Below are positions 1 to 7,903 of a DNA stretch of 41,519 nucleotides, one piece after another; within the stretch, counting starts at the first letter, position 1; every line of letters begins with the position of its first letter. Below the pieces are notes generated by a model. The model did not search any database. It was not told the origin of the DNA and worked only from the letters and a program-made list of their open reading frames with translations. Both the position numbers and the translations under genes were made by a program. This DNA comes from a virus: the IMG/VR virus record IMGVR_UViG_3300035661_000137, positions 1 through 41,519 of that record. One strand, 5' to 3'.

Positions 1-40
1 CCATCAGTTCGGATTCTCCGACCAGGTATGCGGTAATCAT
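1..40 (-). CDS. HK97 gp10-like protein, 5' fragment
   Basis: This is the first 13 codons of the gp10-like gene whose complete copy is at 40861-41277. The start codon is the complement of bases 38-40. It overlaps the stop codon of the connector gene in a TGATG arrangement. The fragment exists only because the contig was cut inside its own overlap. Confidence 0.85.
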   Translation of the reverse strand, partial: MITAYLVGESELM

Positions 41-282
41 CAGACGGGAACCACGTTGCGGTAGTTGTTGAGAATCGTCTTGACCCCGGCGGGCATGTCG
101 TCGGTAATGAACGCCACAGTCTCGCTCTGAATCGACTTGCTGCTGTGTCCGATCCGTTCCAATTCGCGGTATTTGTACGCCACCAAATCAGCGCACGCGC
201 CGTCAATCTCTGGCGGCGTGCTGGCATATCCAGCGGTATAGGTCACGGTCACGTTGCCGAAGCCGCGTGTGAATACGTCATT
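1..282. repeat. terminal overlap of circular contig, left copy
   Basis: These bases repeat at 41238-41519 with an offset of 41237. Four substitutions separate the copies: 58/41295, 100/41337, 112/41349 and 166/41403. All four fall at third codon positions of the connector gene and are synonymous. The simplest reading is the end overlap of a circular or circularly permuted genome of about 41,237 bp, with the differences coming from co-existing variants. A genuine diverged terminal repeat is less likely, because the overlap starts and ends inside genes. Confidence 0.93.
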
Positions 283-594
283 GTTCAGGTGCATCCGGTG
301 CGCGGCGAATCGATAACCCGTATTCGTGGTGTTGCTGGCGGGCGGAACGGCTAAGTCGTCAACCGTGAGGCTGGCAACCGCCGTCACCGGGTAATTTGCA
401 AACATCATCGTTTGCGTGCCGGTGCCGTCGCGCATCTCGGTGTAGGAAGCCGAGGCAATTGTACGGTTGAGCCACGCCTGAATAAACTGGCTGGCCTGCG
501 TGATCATCGTACCCAGCATGGCATCGTCGCCCGTACCTGTTACGCGCAGCTTGGCTTTGACAGCCGCCAGCGTGGTGAGATCGCCTGCGGCCAT
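40..594 (-). CDS. gp6-like head-tail connector protein
   Basis: The product is 184 residues. It matches the phage gp6-like connector family (HK97 gp6 / SPP1 gp15 type): an N-terminal helical part opening with a 'TTLAAVKAKLRV' segment, a central beta-rich part, and a C-terminal helix with 'ELERIGHSSKSIQSE'. Such proteins form the ring docked beneath the portal and make the first part of the head-tail neck. It sits between the small head protein and the gp10-like protein, the normal order for HK97-type phages. Its ATG overlaps the upstream stop (TAATG) and its stop overlaps the next ATG, so the genes are probably translationally coupled. Confidence 0.85.
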   Translation of the reverse strand: MAAGDLTTLAAVKAKLRVTGTGDDAMLGTMITQASQFIQAWLNRTIASASYTEMRDGTGTQTMMFANYPVTAVASLTVDDLAVPPASNTTNTGYRFAAHRMHLNNDVFTRGFGNVTVTYTAGYASTPPEIDGACADLVAYKYRELERIGHSSKSIQSETVAFITDDMPAGVKTILNNYRNVVPV

Positions 595-800
595 TACTCA
601 GCAGCCGCTGGCGCAGCGTCAACCGATGGCGCATCGTCAACCGCTGGCTTGACTGAATCGCCCGCCAACGTGTAGCCGTGCGGCAGTAGCGCGTCGATAA
701 ACTCATCCGGTACGTTGATGAAGCCTTTTTTGTCAGCGGTATATTCAACGCCGCCAACGTAGCAGCCGCCGCAGTTCTCTGGTGCCTTCATTTTAGCCAT
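594..800 (-). CDS. small head-associated protein, unknown
   Basis: The product is 68 residues. I chose the ATG at 800 because an AAAGGA ribosome-binding site lies just upstream; the longer open frame would start inside the terminator downstream of the capsid gene. The N-terminal half has a CGGC pair and a 'YTADKKGFINVPDEFIDALL' stretch that looks like a small folded domain. The C-terminus is an Ala/Pro/Asp-rich tail. Short proteins like this commonly sit between the capsid and connector genes of HK97-type phages, but I do not recognise a named family. A minor capsid or neck role is inferred from position only. Confidence 0.7.
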   Translation of the reverse strand: MAKMKAPENCGGCYVGGVEYTADKKGFINVPDEFIDALLPHGYTLAGDSVKPAVDDAPSVDAAPAAAE

Positions 801-858
801 GTCGATTCCTTTAGGTTGGTTTTTTACAAAGCCGGTGCCGAATTGATACCGACTTTGG

Positions 859-884
859 AAAAAAGGGCTGCCCGAAGGCAACCC
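859..884 (-). terminator. intrinsic terminator after major capsid gene
   Basis: Read on the minus strand, an 8-bp stem (877-884 paired with 865-872, one G-U pair) closes a UUCG tetraloop and is followed by six T residues (859-864). It lies directly downstream of the capsid stop codon. It probably ends or attenuates transcripts so that capsid mRNA exceeds that of the downstream neck and tail genes. Confidence 0.85.
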
Positions 885-900
885 CCCACATCACGCTGTA

Positions 901-2379
901 TTAGCCGTTTGCGATATTTTTGATGAGAGAGATGGCGAAAGGCGCGTAAATCGCCAAGACTTCCTCGGAATATACGCCAAATTCATACTGGCGAGTCTTT
1001 TGCGGCCAGTCGATTTGATAGTAATCGTTTCGGGTCTTGACTTCACACACGTTCGGCACGTTGTTGCTCTGGTATTGCAGCGGGAGGTTTTCGCAATAAG
1101 CGAGGATGGTTCCGGCAGGCAGAGTGGGGTGCAGCTTGACCGGGATCATCATACCGCCGTTGAGGGCGAAGGGGTTAAAGTAGAAGGTGATAACGCCACC
1201 TGCCACAATGCCCATTGGCTCACTGCCGTTCGCGTCCATGTTGTAACGCAGCAAAGGGCCGCTGGCGTTAGACAGAACCTTCGTGGTCACGTTGTTCAGC
1301 TCCTGCGCGTTCATATACAGAACGGTCGGACTGACGCGGTAGTTATCCCACTGGCTTTTCAGCATGGCATCGATTTCAACAATCGAGCCGCGACCGGAGG
1401 CGGTTAGGGCAGTACCCGTGCCAGCGGTGCCGGTTGCCAGCGTGGTGACATAACCACCGGCGGCAGCGGCAGACAGCAGGCCGTCGAACGCGCCGCTGTT
1501 CTGCGATGCGTCAATGGTGACGGCTGTGATCGCCTGCCCAGTTCCGGTCAGCGGTGCGGAAAACTTCGCAGAGTTGATCGTGGTGATGGCTTCCAGCTTC
1601 TCGGAACCGGATACGCCTACAAACCACGCGTATCCACTCGCGCCCGACACGGCGGTGGTCGAGCAGAACAGCGAAGCGCCAAGCGTTACGGCCTGGGTAG
1701 CTTGTGCCGATTTCTGCGAAGACCCGCCGTTGACGGTGTAGCTCAGGCCATCTGCGCCGGTGACGGACACAGCCTGCTTAACGCCGCCCGCCAGTGATGC
1801 GGCTTGCAAGCCTTCGTAGGTCAACGCGACTGCATACACGCCATAAGTGGCGGACGGCAGGGTTGCGCCGGTGCCAGACGATGACAGGGTGGGCGTGACA
1901 GGCGTGCCGAGCGCAACACTGTTGTTGCCGCCGAGGATCGCGTGTTCTTCCTTTATCATCATCTGTTGCAACAGGCGGATTCCGCTGGTCGATTTCAGGT
2001 CTTCAAAGTTCCGGCCTGCGTGGACGGCTTCCATGCTGATCTGGTCTTCTTCACCGATGGTCACATAAGCCGCCGCCTTGTTTGCGGTGGTGTATGACAT
2101 GCGGCCTGAACGCTGGCCTTCCGGCACCCATGGCATCGAGGAAACACCCGAGCCGGTAATGGCGGAAATTTGCCGCCAGTTGGTTGCTGTGCCGGTGCCG
2201 CCGCCGACGCGTGGAATACTGTTACGCAGAGGGGTGATTACCGGGTACAGGTTCTTCGCCGGGCCTTGCAGGTCGTATGCGACCAGGCCAGTGCCGACGG
2301 TGATGGATTTAGCAAGGTTATCGTTCGAAGATGCTTGTGCAGTCTTCATCAGGTCGAGGGTTTCTTGAGTTACGGACAT
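901..2379 (-). CDS. major capsid protein, HK97 fold, with inserted domain
   Basis: The product is 492 residues. The N-terminal part (about 1-150, including 'SMPWVPEGQRSGRMSYTTAN') and the C-terminal part (about 320-492, including 'VCEVKTRNDYYQIDWPQKTR' and 'YAPFAISLIKN') match HK97-fold capsid proteins of siphoviruses. Between them, roughly 155-310, lies a Gly/Ser/Thr/Ala-rich beta segment with 'YAVALTYEGLQ' and 'ASGYAWFVGVSG'. It resembles a fibronectin-III/Ig-like insertion, probably exposed on the capsid surface. The ATG at 2379 has a strong AGGAG site. Terminator-like hairpins flank the gene on both sides, as expected for the most abundant structural protein. It follows the protease/scaffold gene in canonical order. 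Confidence 0.93.
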   Translation of the reverse strand: MSVTQETLDLMKTAQASSNDNLAKSITVGTGLVAYDLQGPAKNLYPVITPLRNSIPRVGGGTGTATNWRQISAITGSGVSSMPWVPEGQRSGRMSYTTANKAAAYVTIGEEDQISMEAVHAGRNFEDLKSTSGIRLLQQMMIKEEHAILGGNNSVALGTPVTPTLSSSGTGATLPSATYGVYAVALTYEGLQAASLAGGVKQAVSVTGADGLSYTVNGGSSQKSAQATQAVTLGASLFCSTTAVSGASGYAWFVGVSGSEKLEAITTINSAKFSAPLTGTGQAITAVTIDASQNSGAFDGLLSAAAAGGYVTTLATGTAGTGTALTASGRGSIVEIDAMLKSQWDNYRVSPTVLYMNAQELNNVTTKVLSNASGPLLRYNMDANGSEPMGIVAGGVITFYFNPFALNGGMMIPVKLHPTLPAGTILAYCENLPLQYQSNNVPNVCEVKTRNDYYQIDWPQKTRQYEFGVYSEEVLAIYAPFAISLIKNIANG

Positions 2380-2396
2380 GGTAGTTCTCCTGGATT

Positions 2397-2452
2397 AAAA
2401 AAGCCCGGGTCAAGGGGCTTGGGTTCAGCGTAAAAAAAGCCCGGTCAGGGGC
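2397..2452 (-). terminator. two tandem terminator-like hairpins upstream of capsid gene
   Basis: On the minus strand the first hairpin (2439-2452) has a 4-bp GCCC/GGGC stem followed by seven T. The second (2401-2420) has a 6-bp AAGCCC/GGGCTT stem with an 8-nt loop followed by four T. They sit between the protease/scaffold stop and the capsid ribosome-binding site. The first is weak. They may attenuate readthrough or protect the 3' ends of processed mRNA. Confidence 0.55.
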
Positions 2453-2475
2453 GGTGTTCGGTTGATGGAATTGGC

Positions 2476-3669
2476 TTAACGCTGCGACAGCGAACGGCCT
2501 CCGGTTGCGTACACTTTCTTGATTTCGTACAAGGCGAGTTCTTGCGGTGTCATGCCTTTGGTAATCTCTGACTCGTCAGGTGCAGATTCGAGCGCGATGT
2601 CTTGGCCTTTTTCCACTACCTTCAACACACCCTTTGCTGGCGCTGGCTGGGCTTCAAGTTCAGCCACGCGCTTTGCTAGGTCGGCGTTATCGCTTTCCAG
2701 CTTGGTCATCTTGTCGGTCATCTTGACGAGATCGTCAGCGGATTCAGCCTTTCCAGTCTCGTCATATCCCAAGCTGCTTAGGTGGTCGGATGCGGTTTTT
2801 ACTGCGTCGTGAGCCTTCTTCAGTTTGTCCTTCGCCGACGCTGAAAACGCAGCGCCCGCCTTCTCAAGGTCGCCGGTGGATTCGGCCATTTGCAATGGCT
2901 CAATGAGTGCATCGGGGTCGGCTGTCAATTCGGCTGTTTCCTCCTGCGTCATTTCTACCAGTATTGCAGCCAGGCTGTTTACCGCGTCCTTCAGCTTGGC
3001 AGGGATGGGCGAGTTGTCGCCCTCGTATTCGGCCTCCCACTCAGAGCTTTCCTTGATGTCGTTCAAGCTGCATAACACCTGCGCCAGCATGGCGACTGAA
3101 TACATGCCCTTTTCGACCGACGCTGATTCAGGCTCGGGTGGCTTCTCGGCCTTCGCCAGTTCAACAAGACGTTCCGGGGTAATCTCCCCGCTGTCCAGCA
3201 GTTCGGCCAGTTCATCCACGGCGGTCTTTTCGATTTCCTCCGCCTTGTACATGGTGAAAAGGGCTTCGGGGTTGGCCGGGCGGTCAACTAGGCTGACTTC
3301 AATCAATTTAATCCCCTTTATAATCGACTTGTTCATGGTGTCGCGCTCGGTGACTTTGCCCCCGATGCTGAATCCCTTGTACACGTTGGCCTTGACCTTT
3401 TTAACCGCTTCCGTATCGACCACATGCGCGCCGAAGAAGGTGCGCCCGTCATCCTCGACGCTCGCCTCAATCGCGGTGCCTGCTGCGCTCTTGCCGTGCA
3501 TCTCACGCACCGCGCCGAACGCCATGTAATCGGGTAAGGCGGCCTTCATTGCCTCGGGCGTGATGGTTTCCCCATCCGAGTCCACAGCGCCGCTGGAGGC
3601 GTATCCCCACACCTTGACGGTGCCGTCGTCCTGTTCTTCGGTCTTGCTGATTTCTGCGTAAAGTTTCAT
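2476..3669 (-). CDS. XkdF-like prohead protease fused to scaffold region
   Basis: The product is 397 residues. The first ~150 resemble the XkdF-like prohead serine protease domain: 'VWGYASSGAVDSDGETITPE', a histidine in 'AVREMHGKS' (candidate catalytic His), 'YKGFSIGGKV', and 'KLIEVSLVDRPANPEA' with a candidate nucleophile Ser. Residues ~160-360 are acidic, Ala/Lys/Glu-rich and helical, with a heptad-like stretch near 315-345 typical of a scaffolding segment. Protease-scaffold fusions are known in this family. The likely job is to guide capsid assembly and then cleave scaffold or capsid parts. It starts 3 bp after the portal stop and precedes the capsid gene, as expected. Confidence 0.8.
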   Translation of the reverse strand: MKLYAEISKTEEQDDGTVKVWGYASSGAVDSDGETITPEAMKAALPDYMAFGAVREMHGKSAAGTAIEASVEDDGRTFFGAHVVDTEAVKKVKANVYKGFSIGGKVTERDTMNKSIIKGIKLIEVSLVDRPANPEALFTMYKAEEIEKTAVDELAELLDSGEITPERLVELAKAEKPPEPESASVEKGMYSVAMLAQVLCSLNDIKESSEWEAEYEGDNSPIPAKLKDAVNSLAAILVEMTQEETAELTADPDALIEPLQMAESTGDLEKAGAAFSASAKDKLKKAHDAVKTASDHLSSLGYDETGKAESADDLVKMTDKMTKLESDNADLAKRVAELEAQPAPAKGVLKVVEKGQDIALESAPDESEITKGMTPQELALYEIKKVYATGGRSLSQR

Positions 3670-3672
3670 TGC

Positions 3673-5856
3673 TCACTCCTCATCTTCAGTGTTGTCTTGC
3701 TCGGTTAAAACTGGCAGCACCACGCACATGCAATTGGGGTGCAGAGGGGCATCGCCGCCGGGAAACTCATCACCAATATCAACGATCATGCCGTCAAGCG
3801 CTGCGCATTCGTCACAGCACGCTTCGGCGGTGAGCCATTCTTTCTTGTCCACCACGCCGGACGATTTCCACGCAGTCAGGTTGCCTTGGACATGCGCCCG
3901 CGCAATCTCTGTCCGTCCGACTGTCTCGGCTCGGACATCGGAAAACGCTTGGCTGTCCTGCACTTCGTCAGACAGCCGCTGACTTGCCCATCCTTCGTTG
4001 ATGGCGTTCATCACCAGGCTGCGCAACTTCTCGCGCGTGCCTTCGGTGATTGTCCAGACGGCGTTCGGATTCTCTACCAGTTCGCCTTCTATCCATTTCA
4101 TACCGACCAGCTCAGCGCCCCGGTCTGCTGCAAACTGCGCGGCTTCCTTGCTCACCTGGTCGGTGATGCCCTTGTCGCTGATTCCTACCTGTAATATCCC
4201 GACCTTGCCGCCGTCCTGCGCGATGCGTTTAAGCACCGGCTCAATGTCGCTGGCAAGCACAGCCCATCCGGCGAAGTCCAGCTCGGCCAGAATGCGTTCC
4301 ACGTCAGATGCGTCGTCCTTGTCAGAAGCGTCGTCCTTGCCCAGCTTGTCCAGCCAGTCCTGTATCTGCGCGGTCATGTCGGCAACCTGCGAACGCAGAA
4401 AGCGTTTAATAATGCGCGTGGCCTTGGATATGCCCTTGTCCACAACTGCACTGCTCGTCGCTACATGCTTTTTTTTTTCAATCTTTACGGCTTGTTCTAG
4501 CTCGCCTGGCTTCGGAGGTTCGTTGACCGGAATCGAAACAACAGGCTCAGGAGGCTCAGGCGGGTCAATCACGTCCTTGAGCAGCACTGCGCCTTGTGCC
4601 GTGTAAATCATCGGCAGGTCTCCGCCTTCGACCGGTTCCATGCCGTCATCGGCGCGCACTTCATTGATGGTGCGGGTGCCGTTGCGTAGCTTCTGGTCGT
4701 TGATCGCGGCTTGTATGTCTGGCGCGATGTCCCTGTCGGCCTGCCATGCAAAGCACAGGTCGGTATATCCGAAGTAACGCCATATCAGCGTATTCATTAA
4801 ATCTTCGACCCACTGCATCAGCGGTTGCAAGCCTTCCTGCAATGCCGCATCCTGTGCGCTCTCGGCTGTGGCTTTGTTGTTCGATTTGATGAACGGGGTC
4901 GGAGGGATGGAGAACGCGAAGCAGACGATGCGAGCCAGCCATTCGTCGAACTCATCCATGAGCGCCTGCGCCTTGGTGTCAATCGGTGTTACGCCGCCTG
5001 GAACAAACTTGGCCGTGTGCTTCGACTGGCCGGAGTTGATGCTGTCCCAGAATCCCTGGAACGCCTTTATCTGGTCGGGGTTCCACGTATCCGGCACGCC
5101 GAATATCAGGTTCGGCGTGTTGCCGTCAGTGTAATACGAAAGCTGGTTCATCTGGCGGCGCAGAGCGATGTTGACCGTCATGATGATCTGCTCGACAGGG
5201 CTGTATCCGTATACCTTGTGGGTGCGGACGTTGCGCGGCAGATAGACCAGTTCGTCGCGGCTATAATCGACCGCTGGAAGTCCCTTCAGTATCTGCTGAT
5301 AAGCCGGGTCAGGCGGCAGCGGTGTTCGCCCCGTGGGGTCGATAACGCGCTTGATAGTCCCGCCGTCGATCAGCTCAAACGCATACGGTGCGCCGCCAAG
5401 CGTCTTTCTGGGGTATACGGTGGCCGCGTCGATTACGAACATATCCTCCAGCGCCATACGAAGCCATGTCTGGAAATTGTGCTCGCCATCCGGGAATGCA
5501 AGAAACTCATGCACGGCCTTGCATCGGTCGTCCGGTTTCCGGTCTTCGTCCTTGGGCTGGACTTTCCACTGCATCTTGACCATTTGATCCTTGCGGGTCT
5601 CGATAACCATCCGCAGCAGGTCGTATCCGTCGGCCAGCGCCCGCATCTGCGCGAACGATACCGCCTCGCCAGCACGCGGCGTGAGCCGGGTATTTGCAAA
5701 GACCGGGTAGTCGAACTGCCGTCCGATTGCCTGTTCCTGTGCTACAGGGGGCAGCGGATCGCCAGGGCCGAACCAGTCCGGCTGCTTGCCGGTCAGCGCA
5801 TAGCGCACGCCAGCCACCGCACGGGCGATCATGCTAGGTTCAATCGGTGTCTTCAT
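3673..5856 (-). CDS. portal protein fused to MuF minor head domain
   Basis: The product is 727 residues. Residues ~1-430 are an HK97/SPP1-type portal ('DLLRMVIETRKDQMVKMQWK', 'NIALRRQMNQLSYYTDGN', 'ADDGMEPVEGGDLP'). A Pro/Lys-rich linker follows at about 431-480. Residues ~625-722 form a MuF-like head morphogenesis domain with 'VGRTEIARAHVQGN', CC..C near 'EACCDEC', and 'LHPNCMC'. Portals are usually 400-500 residues and MuF proteins separate, so this is a true fusion. The linker contains ten consecutive A in the mRNA (4469-4478), in the dnaX-type A AAA AAG phase. A -1 shift there would end 20 codons later and give a 483-residue portal without MuF. The start has an AAGG site. Confidence 0.9.
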   Translation of the reverse strand: MKTPIEPSMIARAVAGVRYALTGKQPDWFGPGDPLPPVAQEQAIGRQFDYPVFANTRLTPRAGEAVSFAQMRALADGYDLLRMVIETRKDQMVKMQWKVQPKDEDRKPDDRCKAVHEFLAFPDGEHNFQTWLRMALEDMFVIDAATVYPRKTLGGAPYAFELIDGGTIKRVIDPTGRTPLPPDPAYQQILKGLPAVDYSRDELVYLPRNVRTHKVYGYSPVEQIIMTVNIALRRQMNQLSYYTDGNTPNLIFGVPDTWNPDQIKAFQGFWDSINSGQSKHTAKFVPGGVTPIDTKAQALMDEFDEWLARIVCFAFSIPPTPFIKSNNKATAESAQDAALQEGLQPLMQWVEDLMNTLIWRYFGYTDLCFAWQADRDIAPDIQAAINDQKLRNGTRTINEVRADDGMEPVEGGDLPMIYTAQGAVLLKDVIDPPEPPEPVVSIPVNEPPKPGELEQAVKIEKKKHVATSSAVVDKGISKATRIIKRFLRSQVADMTAQIQDWLDKLGKDDASDKDDASDVERILAELDFAGWAVLASDIEPVLKRIAQDGGKVGILQVGISDKGITDQVSKEAAQFAADRGAELVGMKWIEGELVENPNAVWTITEGTREKLRSLVMNAINEGWASQRLSDEVQDSQAFSDVRAETVGRTEIARAHVQGNLTAWKSSGVVDKKEWLTAEACCDECAALDGMIVDIGDEFPGGDAPLHPNCMCVVLPVLTEQDNTEDEE
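4469..4478 (-). other. A10 slippery run at portal/MuF junction
   Basis: The minus strand has ten consecutive A, read as GAA AAA AAA AAG (E460-K463), which includes the A AAA AAG heptamer. The -1 frame stops after 20 more codons and the +1 frame stops two codons later, at ATG TAG. Ribosomal or transcriptional slippage would therefore yield a portal lacking the MuF domain. Whether slippage happens is inference. Confidence 0.5.
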
Positions 5857-5901
5857 TCGATGCCTTGTTTATTACTCATAAAACCAGCCGGGTGTTGTTA
5901 T

Positions 5902-7485
5902 TTATAGCCTGCCGCGCTGGGCAATCAACGTACCTTCGATCCCTCCCGAAGCCCACCCAATATCAGAGCGTTTGCTTTGGTAGATTTTCGCAGTGGCGCG
6001 AGTCTCATAGTTAGTTTCAACAGCGGCACCCCAGTCAGCAATAGCTGTAGAAGCTGCGTATGTAGTCGCGCCGTTGACGAATGGCGCGCCGCCTGTGTTC
6101 ACGCCTGCTGGGATATAATAGCTGTTCCCTATCATCGTTCCGGTTGAAGTATCCGTCGCGCTGCCGATAGCAGCAATTAAGTTCGGCTGGTAAGTCGAGG
6201 ATGCTGTAATCATGTTGCCGCTGAAGATAACTCCTGCCGAGTTCGTCCCAGCGCCATCGTTGAATGACCCCATGCAAAGCGCATGGTTGATGGAATCGAG
6301 TGTGATCCTGTTGCTGAAGAAGATGGTGCCCGTCGTACCTTTCCCATACAACAGGGTCGCGCTAAAGTTCTTTTGGTTGACGACCTTATTGCACCCGATG
6401 TAAGAACGCTCGGTTTGTAGCTTCGAGATAAATGGGATGGCAACGCCGGTCGCGGTGTTGTTGACCATCGCGCCGCCCTTCATCGAACCGAACAAGAATC
6501 CATGCGGCAGCGCGTCAGACCCCGTATATGAAAAGTCGTTGTCGTGACATATTGGGTAGTTCTGGAAGTTGTCATTGGCGCTTGCACCATCGGTTCCGTG
6601 CAGATACAGATAATGCCCGGCTGCAGAGTTCACGCCGCTGTTGTAGCGGCAGATACTGTTGTCGGCTTGCACTACCCCAACAGGGGAGGCTACGACAATA
6701 CTCGCGGTGGTAGCTGTACCCGAAATCGCCATGCCATAGTTGTTCTCGAAAATATATCGGATGTTAGAAGCGCCAAGCACACACGGAGTACTTGCCGCGC
6801 TGGCGGCCACACTGGCGCTGCAATTACGCACCCGAACCCACCCAGCATTAGATGTGTTTCCCTTAGCATAGAACGCGCCACATCGGTCGGTTACTACGTT
6901 GGTAATCGCACCCGATAATCCATTGATGTCAACTGATCCAGTTGTGATGTTGGGCGCATAAACCCCGCCCTTACCAAAACCATTGTCTACCCGTATGTTG
7001 TAGCCAGTGGCAGTCTGTGTATTGCCGCCAAACCAGAAAGCTGCCCCGGTGTTTGCTGCCCCGGTGTTAATAACCCATGGGCCGTTTATACCGAGGGCTT
7101 CGTCACCCCATTTGATTGCTGAAGTGGCATAAACAACAGAAGCATTTGCACCCATCCCGCTGGCATCGACCTTGAACGCTCCAAGGGTGCAAGCTGTTCC
7201 ACCATTATTTTGCAGGAAGGCAGTGCCTTGCCCCGCAGCAGGCTTTAGCGTCACCTGATAATCATTCAGCGGCTTGATAGTCTGGTTAGAATTGGAAAAC
7301 GCCCAGAATGTTGATGCGTGCGTATATGTACCATCATTGACTATACATATATCGGTTGCCACCATAACTGTGAGCGCTTTTTCCAGAGTCAGGAATGGGA
7401 GTGATGTAGTTAATCCGCTGTTGGTGTCAACGCCAACTGCCCATCCGTTTGCCGCGCTTTTTGAAACGTAGTATGTAATCGCCAT
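5902..7485 (-). CDS. parallel beta-helix protein (pectate-lyase-like fold)
   Basis: The product is 527 residues, rich in Asn, Gly, Ser, Thr and Ala. It starts 'AITYYVSKSAANGWAVGVDT', a typical opening of right-handed parallel beta-helix phage proteins in which a grid of 'columns' begins. Many short strands with Asn ladders follow ('YIFENNYGMAI', 'AMVNNTATGVAI', 'IFFSNRITLDSI', 'VIFSGNMITASS'). I see no catalytic motif. Such proteins serve as tailspikes, depolymerases or surface decorations. Here it lies between terminase and portal rather than with the tail-fibre genes, so a capsid decoration or neck fibre is as plausible as a tailspike. It has a GGTGG site and starts 1 bp from the preceding gene. 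Confidence 0.6.
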   Translation of the reverse strand: MAITYYVSKSAANGWAVGVDTNSGLTTSLPFLTLEKALTVMVATDICIVNDGTYTHASTFWAFSNSNQTIKPLNDYQVTLKPAAGQGTAFLQNNGGTACTLGAFKVDASGMGANASVVYATSAIKWGDEALGINGPWVINTGAANTGAAFWFGGNTQTATGYNIRVDNGFGKGGVYAPNITTGSVDINGLSGAITNVVTDRCGAFYAKGNTSNAGWVRVRNCSASVAASAASTPCVLGASNIRYIFENNYGMAISGTATTASIVVASPVGVVQADNSICRYNSGVNSAAGHYLYLHGTDGASANDNFQNYPICHDNDFSYTGSDALPHGFLFGSMKGGAMVNNTATGVAIPFISKLQTERSYIGCNKVVNQKNFSATLLYGKGTTGTIFFSNRITLDSINHALCMGSFNDGAGTNSAGVIFSGNMITASSTYQPNLIAAIGSATDTSTGTMIGNSYYIPAGVNTGGAPFVNGATTYAASTAIADWGAAVETNYETRATAKIYQSKRSDIGWASGGIEGTLIAQRGRL

Positions 7486-7486
7486 G

Positions 7487-7903
7487 TTAAGCCACCGTCA
7501 CCGCAGTTACAGCATTATTGACATCGTAGGTTGGAGTTACGGTGCTGCCATTGCTTCCGGTAATCACTGAGACATAGCCTGCCGCGTTGTAGCTTACGGT
7601 GTAGGTAATGCCGCTCTTGACGTAGGTATTAACCGTGCCGTCTGTATTGTTGGTGATGGAAGTTACTGTCTGTGTTCCACCTGTTTGGATAGCAATGCCA
7701 TTCACATACAAACTCACCGAGCCGTCCGAGTTGACGGTGGCTGTAACGCCATCCTCCATCGCGGGTGTCCACCCGGACAGCATCAGCTCAGGCGCATATT
7801 TACTATCCGCCGTGGCGTATCCGCTAGCCACGGTAATCTTTCTGCCGTCGGAAAGGGTTGCGTCTGACACGCCGCTCGGTGCATAGAATTTGATATTAGC
7901 CAT
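7487..7903 (-). CDS. small structural protein, unknown
   Basis: The product is 138 residues and has no charged core. The N-terminal part ('MANIKFYAPSGVSDATLSDG') reads like a short beta domain. The rest is Thr/Val/Ser/Gly/Asn-rich with repeated 'VT..TNNTDGTVNTYV' and 'TVSYNAAGYVSVITGSNGS' strands, as in fibre stems or surface decoration proteins. It overlaps the end of terL by 8 bp and is followed 1 bp later by the beta-helix gene, so the two probably act together, for example one as an anchor for the other. That link is inferred from adjacency and composition. Confidence 0.65.
   Translation of the reverse strand: MANIKFYAPSGVSDATLSDGRKITVASGYATADSKYAPELMLSGWTPAMEDGVTATVNSDGSVSLYVNGIAIQTGGTQTVTSITNNTDGTVNTYVKSGITYTVSYNAAGYVSVITGSNGSTVTPTYDVNNAVTAVTVA

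Noticed and set aside
2825-3529. 234-codon plus-strand ORF
   Set aside because: It is antisense to the protease/scaffold gene and Ser-rich, a typical shadow.
4825-5907. 360-codon plus-strand ORF
   Set aside because: It is antisense to the portal gene, Arg/Leu/Val-rich, and a product of codon bias on the opposite strand.
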